Positions 8,786 to 17,639 are shown, counted from the first letter of the stretch. The stretch: DNA of 54,004 nt from Akkermansia muciniphila (GCF_900184965.1 NZ_FXYA01000003.1:1-54004); one strand, 5' to 3'. Program-made: numbers and translations. The notes: generated from the letters alone by a model not told the origin.

Positions 8786-9003
8786 CCCCGGTTATCTCCA
8801 ATAAAAATGACGGATGCCACTCAGCACCCGCCATATATATGTTAGTAGTTTGGAACGTATCGCCACACGAACATGTGAATTAGTATACGATGATACAAAA
8901 TCCTCCCCGCACAACCTCCACCCCTTCCCTTTCGCCTGAATAGGCGGCATTATCCCATATAACCTCCATGGAAAGAAGAAGCTCCCGCTTTCCTTCATCC
9001 CAT
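8786..9003. other. Intergenic stretch with no recognisable gene
   Basis: The stretch is AT-richer than the neighbours around 8840-8900. A 68-codon minus-strand frame exists but has no coding character or ribosome-binding site. It probably contains the promoter of the 8681 gene at its left end; I cannot place the elements with confidence. Confidence 0.4.
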
Positions 9004-9004
9004 A

Positions 9005-9050
9005 AAAAACGCCGCCTTTCCACGAAACCGGGAAAGACGGCGTTTCCGTT
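9005..9050 (-). terminator. Intrinsic terminator of nagB
   Basis: On the minus strand AACGCCGTCTTTCC pairs with GGAAAGGCGGCGTT, with one mismatch, around a short loop, and is followed immediately by TTTT. It lies just downstream of the nagB stop at 9065. Confidence 0.85.
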
Positions 9051-9064
9051 GCTACAACGTAAAA

Positions 9065-9808
9065 TTAAAGCTGGGAAGCGGCTCCCTTGTCCAGAAGGAA
9101 CTTGGCGTTCGGATGCTTCTGAAGGTAGGAGGCGGCCACCTCCACCGTCACAGGCCCCTGAACAGCCTTCTTCACGATGGACGCCTTCTTTTCTCCCCAG
9201 GCCATCAGAGCCACTTCACGAGCGCCCATGATGGTAGCCACGCCCATAGTAATGGCGGTGGTGGGAACATTTTCAATACCGCCGAAAGCGGGAGCGGCGT
9301 CGGAACGGGTCAATTCGTCCAGATGAACCTGCCGGGTAATGGTGGTGTCATCAGAGCCGGGTTCGTTAAAGCCGATATGGCCAGTCCGGCCAATGCCGAG
9401 AATCTGGAGGTCAATACCGCCGCAGTCCTTGATCTTTTGTTCATAGGCGGCGCAGTGGGCGGCAATTTCATCATCCTTCACGGTGCCGGAGGGCAGATTG
9501 ATGTTTTCCGGCTTGATGTCGATGTGGTTGAAAAGGTTGGTGTGCATGAAATACCAGTAGGACTCCGGATGGTCACGATCCAGGCCGCTGTATTCGTCCA
9601 GATTGAAGGAAATGACGTTGGCAAAGGAAAGGCCTTCCTCTTTATGCATGCGAACCAGTTCCGCGTAAAAAGGCAGCGGAGTGGCCCCCGTGGCAAGGCC
9701 AAGAACCACGTTTTTGCCTTCAGCGGCGCGCGTACGGATCAATTCCGCAACTTCTCCTGCCAAAGCCTTGGCAGCATCCTGGGGAGTTTCAAAAGTTTCT
9801 ACTTTCAT
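9065..9808 (-). CDS. nagB: Glucosamine-6-phosphate deaminase
   Basis: About 247 residues. It converts glucosamine-6-phosphate to fructose-6-phosphate and ammonia in the cytoplasm, the last step of amino-sugar breakdown. Visible family motifs are the phosphate loop GLATGATPLPFY, the catalytic NLDEYSGL aspartate, and the GIGRTGHIGFNEPGS loop with the active-site histidine. Start 9808 gives MKVETFETPQDAA, matching short NagB forms; the longer frame to 9889 adds a non-homologous tail. A promoter is visible just upstream and a terminator downstream, so it is a single-gene transcript. With the GH20 enzyme at 17876-20053 it fits a mucin- or chitin-sugar lifestyle. Confidence 0.93.
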   Translation of the reverse strand: MKVETFETPQDAAKALAGEVAELIRTRAAEGKNVVLGLATGATPLPFYAELVRMHKEEGLSFANVISFNLDEYSGLDRDHPESYWYFMHTNLFNHIDIKPENINLPSGTVKDDEIAAHCAAYEQKIKDCGGIDLQILGIGRTGHIGFNEPGSDDTTITRQVHLDELTRSDAAPAFGGIENVPTTAITMGVATIMGAREVALMAWGEKKASIVKKAVQGPVTVEVAASYLQKHPNAKFLLDKGAASQL

Positions 9809-9818
9809 AACGCGCCCT

Positions 9819-9846
9819 ATTTTACTGCGTTTCCGGGCATTTTCAA
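9819..9846 (-). promoter_or_regulatory. nagB promoter
   Basis: On the minus strand TTGAAA (9841-9846) and TAAAAT (9819-9824) are separated by 16 bases. Only 10 bases separate the -10 from the nagB ATG, so the predicted 5' leader is about 3-5 nucleotides. Confidence 0.6.
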
Positions 9847-9993
9847 CCGAAATAGTCCCGGAATGATGCACAGCGGCGCACTTGCGCAAAAAATCCCCGG
9901 GTACGGAGGCCTCTTCCCTTTCCCCATCCGTTCAGGAAACCGCCCGCATTACCCTTGAACTTTCCCCCCCGATCATGTATTGCCTTTCCTGAC

Positions 9994-11178
9994 ATGGCAG
10001 GTTTGATTATTTCTCCAAGAGCACGTATTTTTCAAGGACACGACTGGGTTTACGGCACGGAAGTGCGCAAGGTCTTCGGCAACCCGCAGCCGGGGGACGT
10101 CGTGTCCCTGAAGGATTTCAAGGACCGCTTTCTGGGTTCCGCCATGTTCAATCCCCATTCCCAGATCGTCGCCCGGCGTTTCTCCCGCCGCAAACAGGAA
10201 CTGAACGGAGATTTCTTTTCCAGGCGCATCAGCCAGGCAGTGGAACTGCGCCGCCGTCTGCTTCCGGAAGAAACTCTCACCCGGCTCGTCTGGAGCGAAT
10301 CCGACGGGCTTCCCGGCCTCATTGTGGACCGTTACGCGGATTATCTGGTCGTCCAGACGCTGACGATCGCCATGGAACGCCGCCTCCCCATCATCCTGAA
10401 TGTTCTGGAAGACCTTCTTTCTCCCCGCGGGATTATTGTCAGGAATGATTCCCCCATGCTGGCGGCGGAGGGGATTGCTCCCTCCGTCCGGGTGGCGCGG
10501 GGGCAGCAACCGGAACCTTTTGCCGCACGCAGCGGCAGCGTGCAATTCATGATTGACCTTCAGACGGGACAAAAAACCGGCCTGTATCTGGACCAGCTTG
10601 ACAATTACGCCGCCGTAGCGCGCTTCGCCCGCGGACGACGCGTGCTGGACTGCTTCTGCAACCAGGGCGGTTTCGCCCTGGCCTGCGCCCTGGCCGGAGC
10701 TTCGGAAGTAACGGCCGTGGACGTTTCTCAGGACGCTATGGACGCCGTAGCGCGGAACGCCCGCCTGAACGGAGTCTCCGTGCAGTGCGTCACGGATAAT
10801 GCGTTCGACTTCCTGAAAAAGGAAGCGGCCCTCGTCCGGGACGGAGGAGAACACAAATGGGATTTGATTATCCTGGACCCTCCCTCTTTTACCAGAAACA
10901 AAAAATCCGTGCATGACGCCATGCGCGGATATAAGGAAATCCACCTCCGCGCCATGAAGCTTCTGACCCCGGGAGGCATCCTTTCCACCTTCTGCTGTTC
11001 CCACCACGCCGGAGCGGACCTGTTCCGTGAGAGTGTGCTTGCCGCCGCCATTGACGCTCCGGCCACCCTGCGCCTGATGCAGCAACATGGCCAAAGAGCG
11101 GATCATCCGGTTTTATTGAATATTCCGGAAACGGAATACCTGAAGGGGTTCACTTATGAACTGCTTCCCGGAAGATGA
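9994..11178 (+). CDS. Class I SAM-dependent rRNA methyltransferase, RlmI-like
   Basis: About 394 residues with an N-terminal PUA-like domain (IISPRARIFQGHDWVYGTEV), a central strand-rich region ending QTGQKTGLYLDQLDN, and a C-terminal Rossmann domain: SAM loop LDCFCNQGGFALAC, acidic TAVDVS, and LDPPSF. This is the order of RlmI/YccW enzymes that make 5-methylcytosine in 23S rRNA; the exact target base is not certain. ATG 9994 (MAGLIISPRA) is preferred to 9955 because the family starts at that strand. A second, more divergent homologue lies at 14364-15665. Divergent from nagB. Confidence 0.85.
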   Translation: MAGLIISPRARIFQGHDWVYGTEVRKVFGNPQPGDVVSLKDFKDRFLGSAMFNPHSQIVARRFSRRKQELNGDFFSRRISQAVELRRRLLPEETLTRLVWSESDGLPGLIVDRYADYLVVQTLTIAMERRLPIILNVLEDLLSPRGIIVRNDSPMLAAEGIAPSVRVARGQQPEPFAARSGSVQFMIDLQTGQKTGLYLDQLDNYAAVARFARGRRVLDCFCNQGGFALACALAGASEVTAVDVSQDAMDAVARNARLNGVSVQCVTDNAFDFLKKEAALVRDGGEHKWDLIILDPPSFTRNKKSVHDAMRGYKEIHLRAMKLLTPGGILSTFCCSHHAGADLFRESVLAAAIDAPATLRLMQQHGQRADHPVLLNIPETEYLKGFTYELLPGR

Positions 11179-11287
11179 TTTCATGATAATAACAACAACC
11201 ATTCCTTCCGGCCCGATATTGTCAAAATGAGGTAAAAATATAATGCTGTTTCCATTGAATAAAAACATTGTTCCCATGAAAAAATAC

Positions 11288-11316
11288 TTGCGTATCCCCT
11301 TTTCCTCCACTATATT
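11288..11316 (+). promoter_or_regulatory. Promoter of a probable small RNA
   Basis: TTGCGT (11288-11293), a 17-base spacer and TATATT (11311-11316). The expected transcription start is about 11322-11324, exactly where the first hairpin begins. Confidence 0.6.
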
Positions 11317-11321
11317 GCGCC

Positions 11322-11430
11322 CCGAGCAGGTGAGCGCTCGTTAAAAAAGCTCTCTGGATCTTAACCGATCCAGTTTCATAGGGTAGTTGGGGCGCCCCGG
11401 CCGTTTTACGGTCGGGGCGACTTTCTTTTT
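11322..11430 (+). ncRNA. Candidate small RNA of about 108 nt with three hairpins
   Basis: Following a good promoter, the sequence forms three consecutive stem-loops: CGAGC...GCTCG (about 11322-11339), CTGGATC...GATCCAG (about 11354-11373), and a GC-rich terminator stem of 11 bp (11393-11403 with 11409-11419) followed by a T-rich run. No open frame occupies it. Alternatively, bases 11317-11323 can pair with 11388-11394, giving a closed multi-branch structure that competes with the terminator, as in an attenuator or riboswitch. It does not show the conserved cores of SRP RNA, tmRNA or RNase P that I know. It lies 80 bases before the KH-protein gene on the same strand. Confidence 0.55.
11393..11430 (+). 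terminator. Intrinsic terminator of the candidate small RNA
   Basis: An 11-bp stem with one G-T pair, loop TTTTA, then ACTTTCTTTTT. It separates the RNA from the KH-domain gene at 11510. Confidence 0.8.
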
Positions 11431-11509
11431 CAGGGAATGCCTGGAATTGCATCTTTTCAATCAGGCGGCTTTATAGTAGGGTTCATGAAAATAACCCACA
11501 TTTCCCTTC

Positions 11510-11791
11510 ATGCATCCTGCTGTAGAACAAATCCGCCAGTACCTGCAATTGATCGCCCTGCAATTCGTGCAACACCCGGAACAGGCGGAATTGCGCGTTG
11601 CGGAATCCCCGCAGAGAGACGCCGTCCGCTTCCGTTTGATTCTGGAAAAAACGGACGTGGCCCGCATCATCGGCCGCAATGGAATGACGGCCTCCGCCAT
11701 TCGTTCCCTGGCGAAGGCGGCCGGGGAAAAACACGGCATCAAGGTCATTGTGCACATGCTTTCCCATGAGGAAGCGGCCGAACAGCCGTAA
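11510..11791 (+). CDS. khpA: KH-domain RNA-binding protein (KhpA-like)
   Basis: A 93-residue protein made of one type II KH domain. The RNA-binding GxxG loop is in VARIIGRNGMTASAIRSLAKAA (about residues 51-72), followed by a last strand IKVIVHM. KhpA/YlqC proteins bind many RNAs, usually with KhpB, and influence cell division and sRNA stability. In many bacteria the gene sits beside rpsP or ffh; here it instead follows a candidate small RNA, which is suggestive but unproven as a functional link. It converges with the phage-like gene, with stops 15 bases apart. Confidence 0.85.
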   Translation: MHPAVEQIRQYLQLIALQFVQHPEQAELRVAESPQRDAVRFRLILEKTDVARIIGRNGMTASAIRSLAKAAGEKHGIKVIVHMLSHEEAAEQP

Positions 11792-11806
11792 GCGGCGCTC
11801 CTGCGC

Positions 11807-14275
11807 CTACAATTCCACATCCAGCACCAGGGCCAGAAGGTTAAATGGAGCCGGAGTCTCCACACGGAGGGCAAAGGAAGACTGCTCATCCATACCATAG
11901 TTGTGGATCATCCGCACATAGCCGGAGTAAGGTTCGGAAACACCGTACCTGCCGGGCTGGAAATCCTTCCATGCCTCCGGGGCCCCCGTTCCGTAGCGGA
12001 ATTTCAGGGTGCTTTCATGAAGCAGGACGCGCGCACCTAGCTGCTTTTTAAAGCGACCCAGCGTCTCAAGCGTTTCCAGGGGCATTGTCCTTACTTCCGC
12101 CGGAGCGGCCAGACCTACGGAGACTGCTTCCCCATCCCCTCTTCCGGGACAGGCGGCATTCCCGGCTCCGTCAACGCTGATGTCCATGCATGCGCCGTCC
12201 CCGCCCACCAAAAAGGCGCCGCATCCCGCCAAATGGCTCAGGCCGGACAGCGTTCCCCCCTTCACGACAGCCTCCGTACAGGCATCCAGGCAGGCATTCC
12301 CGTCCGCCATGCATTCCACCGTAATGCAGGCCTCATCCCCCTCCCCGCGCGCCACGGCAAACCATACTTCCTCATCCGGTGTGTTGCGGGAACCGCGCAG
12401 GGATGCTACGGACAAAATACGGCCGTGTTCCAAACGGTGCGCATGCCACGCCACCACATTCTGCTCCCGGTTCAGGGTCATGCATACGGCGCTGCCGTCA
12501 CCCAGCACGCACCAGACATGGAACGCCGTGCTCCTCTGCACAGTCCAGTCCACAATTCCCTCCGCCAGCAGATGGTCGGACAACAGGCTCACATCCCTTG
12601 TCTGGTAGCCGTCAGCCTCCAGAGAATAAAATAATTCCCGGACCTTCATCCCGCCCTGCTGCACAAAAAGAAGGCTGTTTTCTACAGACAGGGCATCCAG
12701 GGAAGCGGAGCCCACTCCGGAATGACGCTCAAATCCGGCGTTAGAGGCATTCAACCCTTCTGAATTGGTGGCGGACAAACGCCATTCCCCCTCGCTGGTG
12801 CCGATCATCAGCCCCCGGAGGGAAGCTATCCAGGAAATGCGGTTCTGCTGGGAAGCCGCCATGGTCAGAATCATGGGGGAATCCGCCGGAATGCCGGGCG
12901 TAAACGCGGAAAAATCATCCACCCTGCTGGCCCACAGCGTCTGGGGCTGCCCAGGCGTGCCACCGAACCACAGCCGCCCCTGATGGAACTCTACCGTGCA
13001 CGGATAACCGTTCCGGACCCCGAACGCACCAAAGGACCAGTCATTGGTATCACAGTCACTCAGCGTATGATAGGACAGATGAAGGGCGTTCGCAAGATAG
13101 GCGCTGCGCGGGGAAACATATTCCTCCACCACCACTTCATGATTGAAGGAGCCGGCAGCAGCACGGAATACGGGCGTTCCCGCAGAGGTCCCGCCCTTGT
13201 ACGCCATGAGGCGGATTTTGTAATAGGACATTTCCTCTTCATTGCCGCTCAAGGTGAAATTATTCCGGAACCCCTCCCTCTGCTGGAAGCTCTTCACGGA
13301 ATGCCACACCAGTTCCGGACGGTTGGGAAGGTAATTGGAACCGTCCGGATATCCCCGGCAAATTTCCCATTCCGCATCCCAGGTCCCAGTCGTCTCCAAC
13401 GTCCACGCGCCATTGACATAAACGCGGGTACTGGCATCGGCTCCTTTTTCAAAAAAGGCCGTGTAACGCTCCGGGCGGTCCACTCCTTTCAGGTAGTCGC
13501 TTTCCCGGCTGAAATCGCGGATGCAGGTATAAGCCTGCCGCCAGCCATCCTCCCGGTTCATGGAAAAAGTTTCTCCCTTGTAAAGGTCCCGGTCCAGAGT
13601 CGTTAAATGGTAAAAAGGCATCTGGGTTCCCTCCGCCACGGTTTCTCCATATTTCCTGGTGATGCGCAGAAACTCCTTTCCCTCCATTTCCGGAGTGAAT
13701 ACATCATCGTCCGCCGTCGCCAGCAGTCTGTTGGCGCTTCCCTCCCGCACCATGCGGCATTCCAGCCGCACGGCATTCAGCAGGGAACTCTCATAAGGCA
13801 TGCCGGAAAACTCCAATGCTTCCAGCCGCCAGTCATCGTCTGAGTAGCGGGCCAGCGTCATAGGCGGCGTAGAAGGTTCCACGCAGTAAATCACGTCATT
13901 CAGCTGCTGCATCCGGAGTTTGCTTACCTGTTCATCCGTCTTCCACGGAGTAAGCGTTTCCTGCGCCCCGCCTTCCGCATCCGTCAGAGGAGCGCCATTC
14001 TTAAAATACCGGATATAGCCGCGCCCCACTTCCAGCATAAACTGCACGCCCGTGGAGTACTTGAAGGAAACCAGCCTCACCATGCCCTCCCGGCATCCCG
14101 CGCGGGCGACCAGGCGTGTTCCCGGCCTGCGCCGGAGACCGCCGAAGGGGCTGACCAGAAAATTGATCAGCCGGGAGGCACCGCGGGACACGGGGTCCAG
14201 GTCGGCGCGTCCGGCCAGCCACGGGGTCAGCTCCCCGGCCGTAAAACTGAGCCGCTGCAATACTTGTTTTGCCAT
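11807..14275 (-). CDS. Phage tail nozzle / tail-tubular-B-like structural protein
   Basis: About 822 residues. The first 60 (LSFTAGELTPWLAGRADLDP, then a RLINFLVSPFGGLRRRPGT-like segment) match the signature opening of podovirus-type nozzle proteins. Around residues 425-560 come FHQGRLWFGGTPGQPQTLWASRV and a later ISWIASLRGLMIGTSEGEW, the propeller-like part typical of that family. No signal peptide, membrane span or enzyme motif is seen. No capsid, terminase, integrase or lysis gene is near, so it is an orphan: prophage remnant, domesticated gene or misleading similarity. ATG 14275 is chosen because MAKQVLQRLSF leads into the signature; 14305 is possible. It occupies the space between khpA and an rRNA methyltransferase. 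Confidence 0.72.
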   Translation of the reverse strand: MAKQVLQRLSFTAGELTPWLAGRADLDPVSRGASRLINFLVSPFGGLRRRPGTRLVARAGCREGMVRLVSFKYSTGVQFMLEVGRGYIRYFKNGAPLTDAEGGAQETLTPWKTDEQVSKLRMQQLNDVIYCVEPSTPPMTLARYSDDDWRLEALEFSGMPYESSLLNAVRLECRMVREGSANRLLATADDDVFTPEMEGKEFLRITRKYGETVAEGTQMPFYHLTTLDRDLYKGETFSMNREDGWRQAYTCIRDFSRESDYLKGVDRPERYTAFFEKGADASTRVYVNGAWTLETTGTWDAEWEICRGYPDGSNYLPNRPELVWHSVKSFQQREGFRNNFTLSGNEEEMSYYKIRLMAYKGGTSAGTPVFRAAAGSFNHEVVVEEYVSPRSAYLANALHLSYHTLSDCDTNDWSFGAFGVRNGYPCTVEFHQGRLWFGGTPGQPQTLWASRVDDFSAFTPGIPADSPMILTMAASQQNRISWIASLRGLMIGTSEGEWRLSATNSEGLNASNAGFERHSGVGSASLDALSVENSLLFVQQGGMKVRELFYSLEADGYQTRDVSLLSDHLLAEGIVDWTVQRSTAFHVWCVLGDGSAVCMTLNREQNVVAWHAHRLEHGRILSVASLRGSRNTPDEEVWFAVARGEGDEACITVECMADGNACLDACTEAVVKGGTLSGLSHLAGCGAFLVGGDGACMDISVDGAGNAACPGRGDGEAVSVGLAAPAEVRTMPLETLETLGRFKKQLGARVLLHESTLKFRYGTGAPEAWKDFQPGRYGVSEPYSGYVRMIHNYGMDEQSSFALRVETPAPFNLLALVLDVEL

Positions 14276-14363
14276 ATTCCCCACCACGAAAGCAGAGAGG
14301 GGCAAAAAACGTCAACACGCCTGAAAGGTTTTTCCGAAATGCATCCCGGGGCTCAAACTCCAG

Positions 14364-15665
14364 CTACAGGGCAATCGCCCACAGAACCTTCAGATAACGG
14401 CCCTCCGGATAAGTGCTCAGGAAAGGGTGGTCCCAGCCGGGGCCGGTCATCGCCATGATCTGGAGCTTGCGCCCCTGCCGCTGGGCGGCCTTGATGACAG
14501 TATGCTCAAACTCCGCGGGGGAAAGCAGCCCGGAACAGGAACAGGTAACAAACAGCCCGCCGGGGCGCACGCATTGCAGCCCCAACATATTGAGGTCATG
14601 GTATTTCTTGATACCCTCTTCATACCCGTCCCTGCCGATGATGAATTTGGGCGGATCCAGCAGCACGGCGTCAAACAGGCGGCCGTTGCGCACCATCTGG
14701 CGCGCATAAACAAAGGCATCCGCATGCACGAAGTCGATGCGCTGCCGGTTGATATTCCCGTTTCTTTTCGCCATGGCGACGGCCTTTTCATCCAGATCCA
14801 CAGCCGTTACTTCCGCCGCTCCGCCCAGCATCTTGGCGGCAATGGAAAAGCCGCCGCTGTAGCAGCACAGGTCCAGCACCGTGGCCCCCTTCACCAGAGA
14901 GGCGAACTTGAGGCGGTTGTCACGCTGGTCACAGAAAAAGCCCGTCTTGTGTCCCTGGGCGAAGTCCACTTCGTAGGTGATGCCGTTTTCCACAATCTTC
15001 ACCAGCCTGACGGGGGCCGGGGATGCCGGCGCCTCTTCCGCCCGGATGCCCTCCATGCGGGCAATGCCCTCATCCACCTGCACCACATGGCGCTTTGTGC
15101 CGCACAGGCGGTGCAGCAGGGGCAGCCAGCGGTCCAGCCTCTGCCAGACGGCCAGCGTACTCACCTCCAGGCTCAGCACGTCCGCGTAACGGTCCACCAC
15201 CAGGCCGCCCAGTCCGTCGGAATCCCCGTGCAGCACACGGTACGCATTCGTGGTCTCATCCAGGCGCAGAACTTCCCGGCGCAGCTTCACGGCGCGTTCC
15301 AGCGCGGCATCCAGGTCCCGCTCGGCAAAAGCGTCCTTCCCGTGGTGCACCATGCGCAGGGGCGTGCGGCTGGCCTCATTCCAGAATCCGGCGCCGAACA
15401 ATTCACCATTCTTGTCATAGACGTTTACCAGGCTACCCGGCGCTATTTCCCCGCTTACGGAGCCGAGCATGCGGGGGAACACGGCCGGATTGTATGTGAA
15501 ATACTTCAGCTCCACCCAGGGCTTGAGCCATTGCTCGCTCCCTTCCGGCGACTTGTTGGCAAAAAGGTTCTTTTTGGGAGCCGTGCGCGGACGGCCCGGC
15601 TGGGAACGGCGGTCCCGGTAAACGGGTCTGGGGCGGGAATCATGGGAATTGCGGAAATCGTTCAT
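14364..15665 (-). CDS. Class I SAM-dependent rRNA methyltransferase, RlmI-like (second copy)
   Basis: A 433-residue homologue of the enzyme at 9994. The first 45 residues are basic, Arg/Pro-rich and probably disordered, unlike the other copy. Then come the PUA-like strands (FPRMLGSVSGEIAPGSLVNV), VDFAQGHKTGFFCDQRDNR, the SAM loop LDLCCYSGGFSIAAK, TAVDLDEKA and LDPPKF. The CSCSG motif near the end contains a cysteine pair like that of RlmI-type m5C enzymes. Its start overlaps the stop of the RmlD-like gene by four bases (ATGA), so the two are translationally coupled. Confidence 0.85.
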   Translation of the reverse strand: MNDFRNSHDSRPRPVYRDRRSQPGRPRTAPKKNLFANKSPEGSEQWLKPWVELKYFTYNPAVFPRMLGSVSGEIAPGSLVNVYDKNGELFGAGFWNEASRTPLRMVHHGKDAFAERDLDAALERAVKLRREVLRLDETTNAYRVLHGDSDGLGGLVVDRYADVLSLEVSTLAVWQRLDRWLPLLHRLCGTKRHVVQVDEGIARMEGIRAEEAPASPAPVRLVKIVENGITYEVDFAQGHKTGFFCDQRDNRLKFASLVKGATVLDLCCYSGGFSIAAKMLGGAAEVTAVDLDEKAVAMAKRNGNINRQRIDFVHADAFVYARQMVRNGRLFDAVLLDPPKFIIGRDGYEEGIKKYHDLNMLGLQCVRPGGLFVTCSCSGLLSPAEFEHTVIKAAQRQGRKLQIMAMTGPGWDHPFLSTYPEGRYLKVLWAIAL

Positions 15666-16567
15666 GAAATGCTGGAGAGAAAGGGTGGATCTGCGGCATA
15701 GCGGGCCACGGCCATGTCGATGGCCTCTTCATACGCCCTTACGGGCTGCTTCATCAGGGAAGAGAGCCGTTCGCAGGACATGGCGGTATGCCGGGGCCGA
15801 GCATCCCTGAAACCGGCCTGTTCGTCGAGCTTTTGTTCCGCCACGGGCGGCAAAGAAGGCAGCAACCCGTGCTTCACGGCGCATTTCAGTACGGTTACGG
15901 CATAACTGTGCCAGGAAACAGGCTCTCCGGACTGGCACAAATGCAGCACGCCGGAAGCCCCGCTCTCATAAGCCAGAAAACGGAGCCATGCGCACAAATC
16001 TTCCACCCATGTGGGCATGGACCATTTGTCCGCCACGGCGGCCAGGGGCTCCCTTTTCATCGCCCGCCGCAGCACCATTTCCGGGAATGAAGGCCGTCCC
16101 GGATTGCCGAATACCCAGGAAACGCGGGCCACCAGAGCATCCGGCATCTCCTCCCGCACACGGAATTCCGCCTCCAGCTTGGACTCCCCGTACACATTCA
16201 CGGGGCGGCACTTCCCCTCCTCCGTTTTCAGGCCTTTCCTCCTGCCGTCCAGCACATAATCCGTACTCAAATGGATAAAGCGCATACCCTCCAGGCGGCA
16301 AATGCGCGCCATCATCTCCGGAGCCATGGCGTTGACGCGGTGGGCCGTCTCCGGATCATCCAGGCAGGCTTCCAATCCGCTCACAGCGGCGCAATTCACC
16401 ACATGAGTGGCTCCGGAAGAAAGCAGAACACGTTTCAACGCGCTTAAATCCTTCAAATCACAAAAGCCCCGTCCGCACTTCACCACCTCCAGGCCATGTT
16501 CTTCCAGATACGCTGCCAGGCGGCTCCCCACCCGGCCGTCAGCTCCGAACACCAATGTTCTGTACAT
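15662..16567 (-). CDS. RmlD-like NAD(P)-dependent sugar reductase / SDR
   Basis: About 301 residues. The dinucleotide loop is VFGADGRVGSRLA at the N-terminus; HLSTDYVLDG and NVYGESKLEAE supply the Thr/Ser-Tyr-Lys catalytic arrangement of extended SDRs, with YxxxK in YGESK. The family includes dTDP-4-dehydrorhamnose reductase, but no other rml genes are near, so the substrate is unknown. MAT2B-like relatives are also possible. ATG 16567 (MYRTLVFGADG) is chosen; the open frame to 16621 adds residues before the first strand. It is first in a two-gene operon with the methyltransferase. Confidence 0.8.
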   Translation of the reverse strand: MYRTLVFGADGRVGSRLAAYLEEHGLEVVKCGRGFCDLKDLSALKRVLLSSGATHVVNCAAVSGLEACLDDPETAHRVNAMAPEMMARICRLEGMRFIHLSTDYVLDGRRKGLKTEEGKCRPVNVYGESKLEAEFRVREEMPDALVARVSWVFGNPGRPSFPEMVLRRAMKREPLAAVADKWSMPTWVEDLCAWLRFLAYESGASGVLHLCQSGEPVSWHSYAVTVLKCAVKHGLLPSLPPVAEQKLDEQAGFRDARPRHTAMSCERLSSLMKQPVRAYEEAIDMAVARYAADPPFLSSIS

Positions 16568-16658
16568 GACGCAGAGCTTAGACGTTTCCCCCTCCAAAAT
16601 CCAATGAAAACCTTTTTTCATCGTGACAAAAGATGGAAAGGTTGTTTGAATTAAAGTT

Positions 16659-17609
16659 GTGTTTTACCATGAATATTCTTTAACAGCCTGCGGCCCTCTG
16701 AACGCCAGAGCCGCGGAAGTGTGCAGGAAGGGAGCCCTTATTAAAACGGATGAAGGCGGGTACGGCTGCATCCAGCCGTGGCCGGAACTGGGAGACGCCA
16801 CCCTGCAGGAGGAATTGGACGCGCTCAGGAAGGGCCGCCCTCTGCCTTTGGGCGTCCGCGCCGCGGAGTGCGCCCGAACGGACGGAGAAGCACGCGCGAG
16901 GGGCGTCAGCCTGTTTGACGGTCTTCACATTCCGGAAAGCCACGCCACGCTGCCCTCCTGCGTCAGCCCCGCCACCATTCGCATCATGGAATCCAAGGGA
17001 TTCAAGGCAGGAAAAATCAAGGCCAGCGCCAATCTGGCCGCCTCCCTGGAACGGCTGACGATGCTGGCATCCATGGTCCCCTCCTGGCGCTGGCGGCTGG
17101 ATTTCAACGGATGCCTGAATGAAAACGATGCCCTGAAATTCTGGAAATCCCTGCCCCACCATCTGAAAACCAGGATAGACTTCATAGAAGACCCGTGCCC
17201 CTTCTCCATCCAGAGCTGGGAACGCCTGGTGGACGCCGGCATGCCTCTGGCCCTGGACATGGGTTCGGACGTGGAACACCAGCCGGCTATTTCCTCAGAC
17301 CTGCCTATCATCCGCATCGTCAAACCCGCGCGGGAAGCAACGCCGGAATACCTTTACGAGCCTCCCGTCTTCACTACCGTCATGGATCACCCCGTAGGGC
17401 AGCTCTGGGCCGTTTACCAGGCGGCGGAGTATTACCGCAACTTCCTTCCCACGGAAATTCCCCTCTGCGGCCTCTGCACTCATCTCCTGTTTGAGCCGGA
17501 CCCCTTTATTGACCAGATGGGCGGCATGAACCCTCAGGCAGCTGTTCCCGGAGGCACGGGGCTCGGGTTTGACGAACTATTGGAAAATATTCCCTGGAAA
17601 ATACTGTAA
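16659..17609 (+). CDS. menC: o-Succinylbenzoate synthase-like enolase superfamily protein
   Basis: A 316-residue protein of the enolase superfamily with the OSBS layout: K119-x-K121 (GKIKAS), D148 (RLDFNG), E177 (DFIEDP), an acidic site near 200 (ALDMGSD) and K222 (RIVKPA). OSB synthase dehydrates SHCHC in menaquinone biosynthesis, and an anaerobe with MenC would use menaquinone for respiration. The only start that keeps the N-terminal capping strands is a GTG at 16659. Other men genes are not in the window, so the assignment rests on active-site pattern and length. Divergent from the RmlD-like gene. Confidence 0.78.
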   Translation: MFYHEYSLTACGPLNARAAEVCRKGALIKTDEGGYGCIQPWPELGDATLQEELDALRKGRPLPLGVRAAECARTDGEARARGVSLFDGLHIPESHATLPSCVSPATIRIMESKGFKAGKIKASANLAASLERLTMLASMVPSWRWRLDFNGCLNENDALKFWKSLPHHLKTRIDFIEDPCPFSIQSWERLVDAGMPLALDMGSDVEHQPAISSDLPIIRIVKPAREATPEYLYEPPVFTTVMDHPVGQLWAVYQAAEYYRNFLPTEIPLCGLCTHLLFEPDPFIDQMGGMNPQAAVPGGTGLGFDELLENIPWKIL

Positions 17610-17639
17610 CAATACAGAATTACCCGGCTTTCATTGAAA

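Noticed and set aside
8792-8998. 68-codon minus-strand frame between the HExxH gene and nagB
   Set aside because: Overlaps the leader of the HExxH gene, has no ribosome-binding site and no coding-like composition.
9973-11106. 377-codon minus-strand frame opposite the RlmI-like gene
   Set aside because: Shadow of a GC-rich gene; the plus-strand product has all methyltransferase motifs.
11322-11430. SRP (4.5S), tmRNA or RNase P RNA
   Set aside because: Length and conserved core motifs do not fit: no GGAAGCAG-type SRP loop, no tRNA-like domain, too short for RNase P.
11807-14275. A complete prophage around the nozzle-like gene
   Set aside because: Neighbours on both sides are housekeeping genes; no integrase, terminase, portal, capsid or attachment repeats were found.
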